Assembly (NCBI RefSeq): GCF_001624705.1
Contig: NZ_JSEO01000016.1
Coordinates: 58,461 to 122,460 of the forward strand
Source of the DNA: Marinomonas sp. SBI8L
GTDB taxonomy: Bacteria; Pseudomonadota; Gammaproteobacteria; Pseudomonadales; Marinomonadaceae
DNA length: 64,000 bases
Direction: 5' to 3'
Shown here one piece after another: positions 26,798-35,752 of this stretch (the first letter of the stretch is position 1; each line of letters starts with the position of its first letter). Both the position numbers and the translations under genes were made by a program. The notes below the pieces were generated by a model, which did not search any database, had not been told where the DNA came from, and saw only the letters and a list, made by a program, of their open reading frames with translations.

Positions 26798-27700
26798 ATG
26801 AATACATCTGATCTCACATTGTTTGTGCAAATAGCTCAATCTGGCAGTATTACGGCTTCGGCCAAGCAGGCTGGTATTACAACAGCAGCAGCAAGCTCCG
26901 CGCTTAAACGTTTGGAGCAACAGCTTGGGGTGCAGCTTTTTATTCGTAGTACTAGGCAGTTACGTATCACGCTTGCAGGTGAAAAATTCCTGTTTCATTG
27001 CCAGCAGGCGCTAGCTTCTTTAGAGCTAGGTGTTGTGAATGCCAATGAGTCTATGGGAAGCATAGCGGGAAATTTAAGGTTATCTGTATCATCTGATTTA
27101 GGCAGAAATATCTTGATACCATGGATAGATGAGATATTAGGGCAATATCCTGCTTTGGCAATTGATTTAACTGTAAGTGATACCCTTTCAAACTTTTTTG
27201 AGGATAAGGTAGATCTAGCTCTTAGATATGGCAAGCCTCAGGATTCGAACTTAGTCGCGTTTCATATAGCAACTTTAAAACGAATAACCTGCGCTTCTCC
27301 TGATTATCTAGCCACTTATGGTAAGCCAAAGCATCCAGAGGAGCTTAGAGATCATACTTGTTTGTTGTACCGAATAAATGATCGATTATTTGACCATTGG
27401 GAATATAGTCAGTCAGCTTCAAACTATAAAGTAAAAGTATCAGGTAACCGAGTTTGTAATGATACGGATATAGTAAAGCGATGGGCGCTTGCTGGTCATG
27501 GTATTGCTTATCGATCTGAAATTGATATTGCGTAAGAGCTAAAGTTAGGTCAATTACAACCTTTGCTAACCTGCTATGAGTCTCCACCCGTTGAGCTTTA
27601 TTTGATCTGTCCAAATAAGGCACATGTAACACCTTCAGTTATCATCTTTAGAGAGCTATTGAGGGAAAAGTGTTTTGAACTTATAAAAGTCTTTAGTTAA
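26798..27700 (+). pseudogene. LysR family regulator broken by one in-frame stop codon
   Basis: The gene reads as a normal LysR protein (winged helix LTLFVQIAQSGSITASAKQAGIT, co-inducer domain GNLRLSVSSDLGRNILIPW) up to a TAA at 27532-27534. The same frame then continues without a shift for 55 codons (ELKLGQLQPLLTCYE and VELYLICPNKAHVTPSVIIF), which is the expected LysR C-terminal sequence, to TAA at 27698-27700. One substitution thus removed about 18 percent of the protein, including the last strand and helix. It is divergent from the old-yellow-enzyme gene, its likely former target. Readthrough or a sequencing error cannot be excluded. Confidence 0.85.
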
Positions 27701-27935
27701 AGCCTGCGAGTGTTAGCTCCTCGTTATGATAAGTCGATCAACTTAATCAGTGTTTCCTGATTTGATGCTTTCTTACATAAATTTAAAGTCTTATATTTTT
27801 AATCGACTATACTTTTTAGAATTAGAGTAAGCTCTTGCTTTAATTCATGTTTATTAAACTGACATAAGTTGGCTTATTGGTTTAATCGGGAGTGAGAACA
27901 AACCAAATTAATTTTAGTGATGATGGAGGTTTTAT

Positions 27936-28394
27936 ATGGAAGCTGAAGAAGAAAAAAAAGAAGATTTAGTTCACTGTATTTATACTAGTGCATCAACAAT
28001 TGAGTTTACACCAGAAGACATTACCGAGCTGCTTGAAAAGGCTAGAAGAAACAATGATAAATTAGGTGTTTCGGGGATGTTGTTATATGACGAAGGATCA
28101 TTTTTCCAAGTACTAGAAGGTGACCCACAAGTTGTAGCGCGACTTCTAAAAACAATCCAAAATGACAAAAGGCATGATAAAGTCGTCAAAATTATTTACG
28201 AAGATATAGAGGAAAGGGATTTTTCTGAATGGACTATGGGATATTCTGGCGCCTCAAGAAGTGATTTGCAAAGTATTGATGGGTTAAATGACTTTTTCCA
28301 AACTAACAATACCTTTGTAGAGTTGGATGAAGGCAGAGCCAAAAAACTCTTATCTGCCTTTAAAGATGGAAAGTGGCGTACATCGATTAATTAA
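27936..28394 (+). CDS. BLUF-domain blue-light sensor protein
   Basis: The 152-residue protein is a single BLUF domain with a short C-terminal helix. The flavin photocycle residues are present with the spacing of the AppA protein: Y16, N40, Q58, W99 and M101 (YTSAS, NNDKLGVSGML, FFQVLEGD, SEWTMGY). It should bind FAD and change hydrogen bonding in blue light. It has no output domain, so it probably acts on a partner protein. GATGGAGG precedes the ATG. No clear partner is adjacent; c-di-GMP enzymes elsewhere in the window are candidates only. Confidence 0.93.
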   Translation: MEAEEEKKEDLVHCIYTSASTIEFTPEDITELLEKARRNNDKLGVSGMLLYDEGSFFQVLEGDPQVVARLLKTIQNDKRHDKVVKIIYEDIEERDFSEWTMGYSGASRSDLQSIDGLNDFFQTNNTFVELDEGRAKKLLSAFKDGKWRTSIN

Positions 28395-28420
28395 CTATTA
28401 AATGTTTATAAGCTTAAAGA

Positions 28421-28448
28421 AAAACCACATATTCGGTGGTTTTTTCTA
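28421..28448 (+). terminator. Rho-independent terminator after the BLUF gene
   Basis: AAAACCAC (28421-28428) pairs with GTGGTTTT (28436-28443) and is followed by TTTCT. Confidence 0.8.
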
Positions 28449-28497
28449 TTATATCAATTAGTTAAAAATAGCTCTTAATTTATATATTACTTTATTG

Positions 28498-28761
28498 CTA
28501 TTGAATAAGCGTTGTCATAATGCAGAATAATAGGAAGTAAGGCCAATACAAGACTTTTAATAGCAGGCCATCTTGATAATCAATGAGATAGTTTCTGCTA
28601 TTAGAAAGGTAAAGCATTGACGAAATAGTGACACATATAAGCAAGCTGTAACAGGCTAAATAATAGAACACTAAAAAGATAATGCCTTTGGCCTCTAATG
28701 CATTTCGTAACGAAGTATTCGAAAGAATTAAGATAAAGAACAAAGAGGAACTTCGTGCCAC
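28498..28761 (-). pseudogene. Duplicated C-terminal fragment of the Cache-pLGIC protein
   Basis: The 87 codons align with residues about 629-711 of the neighbouring 712-residue protein: LFFILILSNTSLRNALEAKG against LFFILVISHVSLRDELEAKD, then LKVLYWP against LKMLYWP. A stop lies ten codons upstream of the GTG, so nothing before the second membrane segment survives. It carries three hydrophobic spans. It looks like the remnant of a tandem duplication. Expression as a small membrane protein is possible but unlikely. Confidence 0.75.
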
Positions 28762-28849
28762 TAAAATCGAAGCCCCATCAACTTAATAACAAAATCTGAA
28801 CAATAGCATTTTAAAAATGAATTCAATTATAACTTTTGTAATCAAAGGG

Positions 28850-30988
28850 TTATTGTAGGTTGATGAGCGTGATAGCGATGCAAAAAGCGAAGCAAATAGG
28901 CCAATAGAGCATCTTTAAAATAAGCCCTTCTTTAAAATCGAGAATTCGACTTTGTATATCTGAGGTATAAAGAATGGCTGCGACAGCTACGAAGACAATT
29001 TGTGCGTAGGTTCCGAAATAGAAATACTCAAGAAAAATCATGTCTTTTGCTTCTAGCTCGTCCCTTAATGAAACGTGTGAAATGACCAGTATAAAAAACA
29101 AAGCGGCACACTGTTCAAGTACCGTTGAGCTGCTAAAGCCCCAAAGCGTGATTTTGGCTTCGTTTTTGGTCCATAAGAGTAAGGTGCAAAAAGCCAAGCA
29201 ACTAACCATTATAAGCGGGAGTAGGTGGGTGATAACGGGACCTGTAATGACTCTTTTAATCACAAGGTTGAAAGAGAGTAATGCTTTTTGATCTAAGTTT
29301 TCATTAAGATCCTGATAGCTAAAGTAACTTTGCTTTATTTGCCATCCGCTAAGCTCTAAACCATTTTGATTAATGCCAGGTAAATCTTCAGGGTTCATGC
29401 TCTGATACATGCTAAATTTTGGCACTAATATATGTTTGGCTATTTGGTTTTTGCCTTCAATTTGGATTTTGATTTCTTCCATATCAAAGGGGAAAGAGGC
29501 GTAATTGAAAGGTTGCCTTATCTCAGAGGTAAACTTCCATTTTTGCAGATTATCTTTGCTTGCTAGCTTCTCCCATTGTGTGTCTATGGCAAGCGGGAAA
29601 AAGACGGGCGGTTCTTCATACTCATTATCTAGTTTAGATAAGCTGATATCTCCCAACACTTGAATCGTACCTGGATCTAGCTGAGTGATTGCATTGATAT
29701 TAAAGCCGACTTCAGTTTGTGAAAGAGAAGGCCTTTTAAAGCTTGGATCTGGGGCGTGTTTTAAGATGAAATTATTCACATTTACTTTTTCAAAGACTTG
29801 GTTCGCTGTGACTAAACTAAGTTCATTATTCAGTTTATCCGCCCACATATTAATTAAGCTTATGAACATGACACAGCTGATAAGAATAGAAAAACGATAT
29901 CCTAGATTAATGAGTTTATGGGGAAACTTGAGGCAACTGAGTAACAAAATGCCAGAGATTAGAAATAAGAGTTGAGGCAGTTTATGTAGCGATGATAAAC
30001 CATTACTCAGGGCTTGTTCGGCTCTTAACTCATCAGCCCAAACCAGTATGCCTAGTGTGTCTTTAGTGCCTGATACTTCACTAAAAAATAACCAGCATTC
30101 TTTTTTATTTATGGGGTGGATGAAGGAGGTAATAGGGCCTTTTTCTCTTTGGGCGAGAATGGTTTTAAAAAAACTATTATCCTGTTTAAGTTTATGAATA
30201 TCCTGCCCTAGATAATCTGCTACAGGATAAGAAATGAGTTCGTCATTGACAGTTAGAATAAAGCCAAAGCCACTTTGTGCGAGGTCCAATTGTGAAACGA
30301 TCTGACTAAGACCAGACAATGATAAATTAAGGAAAATAATACCGTCATAGCCATTGTCAGCCTTGTTGTCATAGTTTGATGAAAATGGCCGTATAAACTC
30401 TGCAATCCAACTTTTAGCAGAAGTGCCGTAATAGGGGGCTAACCACATAGGGCCTTCTTTTAAAGGTTGATGAAACCAAAAGGTTCTAGGTCTGCCGGAG
30501 TTAGCATCATCGGCAAGGGTATAATCATACTTATCAGATAAGGCCTGTTTTGGCTGGTTATTGGCTCCTTTTTGATAAAACGGAGAGTACAGAGGTACTG
30601 CTGGACTAAAGCGATCTTTTTTAAAGACAACGCCACCTCTAAAAGCTCCCTTGGTTGCTAGCACCTTGTCTTTAATGAGTGCTCTAATTTGGTTATCGCT
30701 TAAGTTGCTTTGGGAAAGCTGATAAGCAATATCTGAAGTGGCTTGCTTAATGGTATTAAATTGTTGGCTAATCTCTAAACTGGCGTTATTTCCTTGCTCT
30801 ACAATCGCCTGTACTAATAGAGCATCTTGAGTTAATACAGTGTGTTTTTGTATTTGCTGTATATACAAACCAGCAGATAAAAACAGAGCAGCAGCCAGCA
30901 ATAAACTGAACTGCCAGTACCTAATCCGCCTTTTGTTTAATCTTTGATGAGTTGTGATGCCATCCTGGCTAAGTTCTCCCTGCTTCAC
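28850..30988 (-). CDS. Cache sensor domain fused to a pentameric ligand-gated ion channel-like module
   Basis: The 712-residue protein reads: a span at 25-43; a periplasmic Cache-type sensor at about 45-325 (TFWFHQPLKEGPMWLAPYYG, GYDGIIFLNLSLSGLSQIV, FGFILTVNDELISYP); a two-span hairpin at 338-383; a beta-rich region at about 395-580 ending in PFDMEEIKI and LSFNLVIKR; and four C-terminal spans (584-607, 622-641, 651-675, 691-711). FPFD at 499-502 and the Pro591 in LLPLIMVS fit the Pro-loop and first transmembrane helix of pLGICs. I infer a channel gated by an external small molecule. It overlaps the preceding permease gene by four bases. Start at the ATG inside that overlap. Confidence 0.7.
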   Translation of the reverse strand: MKQGELSQDGITTHQRLNKRRIRYWQFSLLLAAALFLSAGLYIQQIQKHTVLTQDALLVQAIVEQGNNASLEISQQFNTIKQATSDIAYQLSQSNLSDNQIRALIKDKVLATKGAFRGGVVFKKDRFSPAVPLYSPFYQKGANNQPKQALSDKYDYTLADDANSGRPRTFWFHQPLKEGPMWLAPYYGTSAKSWIAEFIRPFSSNYDNKADNGYDGIIFLNLSLSGLSQIVSQLDLAQSGFGFILTVNDELISYPVADYLGQDIHKLKQDNSFFKTILAQREKGPITSFIHPINKKECWLFFSEVSGTKDTLGILVWADELRAEQALSNGLSSLHKLPQLLFLISGILLLSCLKFPHKLINLGYRFSILISCVMFISLINMWADKLNNELSLVTANQVFEKVNVNNFILKHAPDPSFKRPSLSQTEVGFNINAITQLDPGTIQVLGDISLSKLDNEYEEPPVFFPLAIDTQWEKLASKDNLQKWKFTSEIRQPFNYASFPFDMEEIKIQIEGKNQIAKHILVPKFSMYQSMNPEDLPGINQNGLELSGWQIKQSYFSYQDLNENLDQKALLSFNLVIKRVITGPVITHLLPLIMVSCLAFCTLLLWTKNEAKITLWGFSSSTVLEQCAALFFILVISHVSLRDELEAKDMIFLEYFYFGTYAQIVFVAVAAILYTSDIQSRILDFKEGLILKMLYWPICFAFCIAITLINLQ

Positions 30989-31623
30989 TCTTTGTCACCC
31001 TCCTGAGCATTCAATTGGGCCTTGTTATTAAAGCGCTGGAGTAAGACCTGATCAAAACGCTTGATTAACCAAGAACAGATTAAGCTACAACTGATAAACC
31101 AGAGTGCAACCAAGCTATAAATAGGAATGACCATTTGACTATCCCCAGAAATCGCAATAGTGGCATTTGCTGTAGCCATGATTTCCTTTACGCCTATGAT
31201 GGATGAGGTCGTTGAGGCCATCAGGATGACAATAAAGTATTGGCTCCAAGGAGCGAGTTGAAAGGCTTTATTTTGTGTTCGAGCCTCTAAAAAATAACCG
31301 CAAGCAAAGCCGGTTACAGGAGCGCCTAGCGCAAAAACGGCTTTTGCTATGACGGGGATTTGAAAGTGCATGCTAGCCAGACTAAATTGCGTTGGAATAA
31401 TAAGCGCAAGGTAGAAGAGCAAAACAAAACTTGGCACATTTCTAAACACAAGTAGAAAACTTTTGGCGATTAGCTGAATCAACTTAAATCGGCTTAAGTG
31501 GAGTTTAGTAATGTATAAGCCTGTCATTATGCCAAGAGCCATGGCACACAAGGTAATCACAATGTTTAAGCTAAATGCTTGCATAAAAACGGGAAATAAA
31601 CTGATGAGATAGTAAATTGTCAT
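30985..31623 (-). CDS. Amino-acid ABC transporter permease-like protein (HisM/GltK type), atypical
   Basis: The 212-residue protein has about five spans and resembles polar amino-acid permeases (FSLNIVITLCAMALGIMTGLYI, FLLVFRNVPSFVLLFYLALI). The cytoplasmic EAA coupling loop is badly degraded: around LEARTQNKAFQLAPWSQYF the usual E-A-A-x3-G-x9-I-x-L-P is not recognisable. No ABC ATPase is encoded near by. It overlaps the downstream Cache-channel gene by four bases and lies 33 bp after the binding-protein/permease fusion. Confidence 0.75.
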   Translation of the reverse strand: MTIYYLISLFPVFMQAFSLNIVITLCAMALGIMTGLYITKLHLSRFKLIQLIAKSFLLVFRNVPSFVLLFYLALIIPTQFSLASMHFQIPVIAKAVFALGAPVTGFACGYFLEARTQNKAFQLAPWSQYFIVILMASTTSSIIGVKEIMATANATIAISGDSQMVIPIYSLVALWFISCSLICSWLIKRFDQVLLQRFNNKAQLNAQEGDKE

Positions 31624-31656
31624 GATTCATCCTTTAAACAAATTAATACTATGTTG

Positions 31657-33225
31657 TTAGTTTTCTAATTGAGGGCGCTTCGCTTGGGGAATTAGCCTAA
31701 ATAAATACTCTATTGTTTTGCTAAAAAGCATGACCTCGAAGAAGTAAAACAGCATAAGCAGCGTCATTAAAAACAGAGTATGGCCTTGAGAGGCAACCAG
31801 ACTGGTAGTGACAAGAATGGCATTGGGTACAGAAAGGGCGCTTGCCATAGCTGAGGCTTTTACCAAGTTAATCAAGTTGGCAATAATGCCGTGTTTTCCT
31901 TCAAGAAAAGCAGTATTCAGTGTGCTTAATTGGCGTCTTTTATTTTGTGATGCTATGGCATCTTCTAGCAAGCTGCTTATCCCTGCTGCGGTATAAAGCG
32001 AGAGCACGATCAGTGCTGTTGTTACTGCTCCTCCAGAAAGAAGGTCTAGCATCAAGGGGTGGCTATAGTGATAAGAAAATAACCCAAAATAGAGTAGATA
32101 CAACAAGACAATAGGTGGAACGCTGCGTTGTACATTGATGATGCTATTAATCGTCTTACGTATATAGGGGTTAGAAAGCAGAGAAAAGAGGGTAAAGATA
32201 TAGGCAAATACCAAGGTGAGTATGACCACTGCCAAGGTAAATAATAAGGTCTGAGTGAAAGCCAAGATAAGCCAATTTGTATCGTGTTGATCAAATGGCC
32301 ACCAATAGTTGTTTTCAACGGGTTTGTCTTTTGGGTACTGATCACAAGCTTCAGGGAGATGGTAATCCGCATTAAAACGGCATAAGTAATCTCCCCTGTC
32401 AGTTTTTTGATTCCATAATTTTGTTCTATCCGCGAGATAGGCTCTATCAGGTAAAAGCCATTTAGTTGCGTATTTATAAAGTGTTGCATCTCGCTGCCAT
32501 TTAACAGTGATACTCTCAAGCTTCCTTTTTAGAGAAAGGCTATCGAGGTCTTTATTGACGACTAAGGACCATAAGATAGGATAGATAATTGGTAGTTCTG
32601 CCTGGTAGTCCTTCCAGCTATCCGATTTTAATAAATGATAGATGGCTGAATTATCATAGGCCCAAGCAACACACTTTTTAGTGAGTAGGGCTAATTGAGC
32701 ATCCCTTGTGTTAAATAGAATTAAGGGCTCGATTTGATAATCTTGAATGAGGGTTTTGTTAAAATATGAGCCGCCATATAGGCAGACTTTCTCGCCGGAT
32801 AAATCTGACCAGTTTTTGATATTGGATGATTTGGCCGTTAATGCAGTAACCCCACTACGATAGTAATGAGGGGTTATCATGCTGACTCTTTCTCGTCTTT
32901 GTTGGGTATCTCCAACGGTTGCGATAAGCATGTCTACTTCGCCTTCTTCGAGCAATTGAAAGCGATTGCCACTGGTAACCGATCTGAGTTTAGCTTTTAC
33001 CCCTAGTTCTTTCGCCACTAATGCCGCTAGGTCTGGCTCAAAACCAACAATGTCACCTTCAGGTGATAGCATCCCCCAAGGAGGATAATCCACCTTAACC
33101 CCAATTCTAATGACTTCCCTATCTTGGATCTGGCTTAAAGTATCTGCATATAGCTGGCTAGATAAACCAGAAATAGCGAATAAAAGGGCGAATAAAAATA
33201 GATTAATCAAGGTCCTTAACATCAT
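31657..33225 (-). CDS. Periplasmic amino-acid-binding protein fused to a permease domain
   Basis: The 522-residue protein has a signal/anchor (residues 5-27), an SBP_bac_3 binding domain (about 34-265; VIRIGVKVDYPPWGMLSPEGDIVGFEPDLA, then the hinge text QLLEEGEVDMLIATVGDTQQRRERV), a linker, and a permease-type membrane domain (about 318-510). The permease half has the FTQTLLFTLAVVILTLVFAYIF and NVQRSVPPIVLLYLLYFG signatures, but its EAA loop is degenerate. Such fusions normally pair with an ATPase, which is absent here. Its start overlaps the methyltransferase stop by four bases. Confidence 0.85.
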   Translation of the reverse strand: MMLRTLINLFLFALLFAISGLSSQLYADTLSQIQDREVIRIGVKVDYPPWGMLSPEGDIVGFEPDLAALVAKELGVKAKLRSVTSGNRFQLLEEGEVDMLIATVGDTQQRRERVSMITPHYYRSGVTALTAKSSNIKNWSDLSGEKVCLYGGSYFNKTLIQDYQIEPLILFNTRDAQLALLTKKCVAWAYDNSAIYHLLKSDSWKDYQAELPIIYPILWSLVVNKDLDSLSLKRKLESITVKWQRDATLYKYATKWLLPDRAYLADRTKLWNQKTDRGDYLCRFNADYHLPEACDQYPKDKPVENNYWWPFDQHDTNWLILAFTQTLLFTLAVVILTLVFAYIFTLFSLLSNPYIRKTINSIINVQRSVPPIVLLYLLYFGLFSYHYSHPLMLDLLSGGAVTTALIVLSLYTAAGISSLLEDAIASQNKRRQLSTLNTAFLEGKHGIIANLINLVKASAMASALSVPNAILVTTSLVASQGHTLFLMTLLMLFYFFEVMLFSKTIEYLFRLIPQAKRPQLEN

Positions 33226-34055
33226 CTAGCCTCCTTATCTTGTTGGGTGCAGTTTTTAAGTTTTGGTTTTGCTAATACGAGAAAACCGTAAGCAAATTGA
33301 ATGGGTAAAAGGTGGCATAAAATCTTGTCTAATTTGGCTAAAAGAGGGTGAGAGAGCACCCATTTTTCAGGCAGCATACTTTCTGCTTGGCTGATGATGG
33401 CTTCTAGCCCTGCAAGTGCTAGTTCCTGCTTTAGGCTAGATAAGGTGTATAAGTGGTAGTTGAGCTTAATCTTGCCTTTACGCTGGTATTGGATCGATTC
33501 ACTGTTTTTTAAGCTGATATTTTTGACAATATTCCAAGCTTGTTTAAATAGAAAACGACGGCTGCGATTAGGCACTGACAGCAAAATAGCACCTTCTTGA
33601 GAGGCGAGTTGTGCTTTGTTTTCTTTTAAAACCTTAACCCTTTCTGAGGCTTGAGTTATGTGAGAAAGCACGCCAAACATCATGAGGCTAAGTGAAATAG
33701 GTTTGGAATCTTCTAAGTACTTTTCGAGTTTTTGCTTCTTACAAAATAAATGAATTTTGTTGCTAGTGTTATGGTTAAGCAGAAGTAACTCTTCTAAATC
33801 TGAAATGGCTCTTTCACTAATGTCGTAGCCAATAAAGTGTAAGTTATAGGTATTTGCTAATGCTAAAAGATAGCGTCCTTGTCCACAGCCAAAATCAAGA
33901 ACTTGGCTTTTGGGATTAATAGGGAGCAAGCTTAGCTGAGTATGAATAAAGCTAAGTACATTAGGGTTCGCACTTGGGTATCGGGTTTTATACAGACCGG
34001 ATTGATAGTATTGATTGTATTGCTCGGCCATATCTTTTTCATAATGCTTATTCAT
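33222..34055 (-). CDS. Class I SAM-dependent methyltransferase
   Basis: The 277-residue protein has SAM motif I, VLDFGCGQGRYLLALANTYN, followed by the acidic end of strand 2 (FIGYDIS) and the motif IV region LSLMMFGVLSHI. The N-terminal AEQYNQYYQSGLYKTRYPSANP is seen in methyltransferases acting on small molecules or lipids. It is first in the transporter-channel operon with a 4-bp ATGA overlap to the next gene, so it is translated with it. Substrate unknown. Confidence 0.87.
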   Translation of the reverse strand: MNKHYEKDMAEQYNQYYQSGLYKTRYPSANPNVLSFIHTQLSLLPINPKSQVLDFGCGQGRYLLALANTYNLHFIGYDISERAISDLEELLLLNHNTSNKIHLFCKKQKLEKYLEDSKPISLSLMMFGVLSHITQASERVKVLKENKAQLASQEGAILLSVPNRSRRFLFKQAWNIVKNISLKNSESIQYQRKGKIKLNYHLYTLSSLKQELALAGLEAIISQAESMLPEKWVLSHPLLAKLDKILCHLLPIQFAYGFLVLAKPKLKNCTQQDKEAR

Positions 34056-34277
34056 GATTACTCTTCCTTTAAAGCCTTTATCTGTCTTGTCTCCTGTTAT
34101 GGCTTAAGACGAATTTCTTAAGCGAATAACACGACTTTTTACCTTCCTCAAATGCTTGATGAATTCAGGATTAGGCTTATAGTTTGGCTAAGAGTAGTTT
34201 TTCTATCTCGGGGGAAACCACTGTAAATTCAGTGGCTTGCACTGTTCGAGTAGGCGGTTAGGATATTTATTGATCGG

Positions 34278-34493
34278 CTAATTCGAGTGACTTTTTTGCA
34301 AAATTGTTTGCTTTTGTGACTCATAGTTTTCGAATACGTCTTTTGCTTGATTTAAGCTTGTGGGACTTATGCTAATGCTGGTATTGCAATCTGGGTTAGA
34401 GCAACGAAACCGCATACCACTGACAAAAAGCTTGGCATCGAAGAGAATGACGGACTGGCAATGTGGGCAAGGGATTTGCTGTTGGTAGGGCAT
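34278..34493 (-). CDS. Small zinc-ribbon protein
   Basis: The 71-residue protein has four cysteines in two knuckles: C9-x2-C12 (PCPHC) and C31-x4-C36 (RCSNPDC), which should bind one zinc ion. A basic, Gln-rich tail follows. AAGGACG precedes the ATG. It is the last gene of a minus-strand set behind the two DUF2589 genes (83 bp gap). The role is unknown; it could be a protein-protein adaptor. Confidence 0.7.
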   Translation of the reverse strand: MPYQQQIPCPHCQSVILFDAKLFVSGMRFRCSNPDCNTSISISPTSLNQAKDVFENYESQKQTILQKSHSN

Positions 34494-34576
34494 AAAACGT
34501 CCTTATTAATTATGTTTATTCACTGAGTTTGTTAAGTGGGTGCGATGAAATCGCACCCTCAACCTGATGATCAGAG

Positions 34577-35209
34577 TTAACTTTTCTCGGCTTCAATCTG
34601 AATAGGCTGGATAGCTTGAGAGTAAGCATCAATGATAGTGGTTACCCCTTGTGGCAATGGCAGTTGTCCTGCATGAACATGCACATTGTATTTAGCACTA
34701 TTAGACTTCTCGTAATGGGACTTATCTGATGAGGCTGTTTTGCTGGTGGATTTCACGCTACCACTAATTTCAACAGAGAAAGGCCCGATACCTGCTGAGG
34801 CGCTAAATTTTGCTTCTGCACCCACCTCAGTACTGGATGAGTTTTCTTTTTCATTGGAAAAAGAGCTCTTTACTTCCATTTCAAAATCAACAGAAACATC
34901 ATCAACCGCTAATGAGTTAAGAGGCAAGATGGTGAGTAACGGCAAGTTCATTTTTGTTTGTGCGGGTTTTTCTTGGGGCGTGCCATCGGCGTTAATGATA
35001 GCGCGCTCAATAATCATATCTATCATGATAGGTGAGCGAGTGCCGTCTTGTGCTGGTGGTTGAAAGCAGGTGTTTAATAAGAACTCAGTTTGGGTGTGAG
35101 CCATTAAAGCATTTGCTTCGGCTGCGGCTTTTAAAGGCCCGCCAATTAATGACTTCATTGGCAAACCACTAAATTGTTGCGCCATAGATAATAAAGCTGG
35201 TCCTGGCAT
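34577..35209 (-). CDS. DUF2589 family protein
   Basis: The 210-residue protein matches DUF2589: an N-terminal helix (SLIGGPLKAAAEANALMAHTQTEFL), a beta strand set with TKMNLPLLTILPLNSLAVDDVSVDFEMEV, then a Ser/Lys-rich beta part (SFSNEKENSSSTEV, EISGSVKSTSKTASSDKS) and KYNVHVHAGQLPLPQGVTTIIDAYSQAI. No function is known for the family. AAGGAGTTCTAT precedes the ATG. It is downstream of a related gene at 35246 (36 bp gap). Confidence 0.85.
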   Translation of the reverse strand: MPGPALLSMAQQFSGLPMKSLIGGPLKAAAEANALMAHTQTEFLLNTCFQPPAQDGTRSPIMIDMIIERAIINADGTPQEKPAQTKMNLPLLTILPLNSLAVDDVSVDFEMEVKSSFSNEKENSSSTEVGAEAKFSASAGIGPFSVEISGSVKSTSKTASSDKSHYEKSNSAKYNVHVHAGQLPLPQGVTTIIDAYSQAIQPIQIEAEKS

Positions 35210-35245
35210 ATAGAACTCCTTGGATAAGTATTTATGTTGGCTGAA

Positions 35246-35752
35246 TTAGCCTGGGATTTGCGATCTTAGGGCCTTTTCGTACCCTTCGATCACAAGCTGG
35301 AGACCCTCTGGTGGCTCATTGCCTTTAAGGGTAATTTCGATCGCAGTATTAGTGCTTTTATGGTCGCAGTTAGTTAACAAACCACGCTTATTAGAGTTGG
35401 CAAAAGCCACCATAAGCTCATTATCTTCGTTGGTTGTGACATCCAATTCTGCTTTAAATTTTACTTCTTGAATTCTCGGTGAACTGACAGGGGAAAGGGT
35501 GATTAAAGGGACATTCACCATCACGGTTTCGACTCCCTTTTCAGTTCGACTTGGAAACGCCATGGCGACCATCTTGGGTCTATGGGTGACATATGATTCA
35601 GGTGCAACACCTTGGTCATCTATATCCAGCTCTTCGTGTTTTATTGCATCAAAGAAGGTCTCTATGTGCTTAACACCTTCTGCTTCGACAGCTTGCGCTG
35701 CACTGTGAATACTTTGGTGGATAGCGTTCATTAAGGCTTTAAATTTAATCAT
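35246..35752 (-). CDS. DUF2589 family protein, second paralog
   Basis: The 168-residue protein shares the DUF2589 layout with its neighbour: helix HQSIHSAAQAVEAEGVKHIETFF, strand HRPKMVAMAFPS, then VMVNVPLITLSPVSSPRIQEVKFKAELDV and the closing PPEGLQLVIEGYEKAL. It lacks the Ser-rich insert of the downstream paralog. The two together suggest a hetero-assembly. It leads the minus-strand set, and a 420-bp region separates it from the divergent lamin-tail gene. Confidence 0.78.
   Translation of the reverse strand: MIKFKALMNAIHQSIHSAAQAVEAEGVKHIETFFDAIKHEELDIDDQGVAPESYVTHRPKMVAMAFPSRTEKGVETVMVNVPLITLSPVSSPRIQEVKFKAELDVTTNEDNELMVAFANSNKRGLLTNCDHKSTNTAIEITLKGNEPPEGLQLVIEGYEKALRSQIPG

Noticed and set aside
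32052-32519. Minus-strand alternative frame inside the binding-protein/permease fusion
   Set aside because: It overlaps a well-supported frame on the same strand and has no motif.
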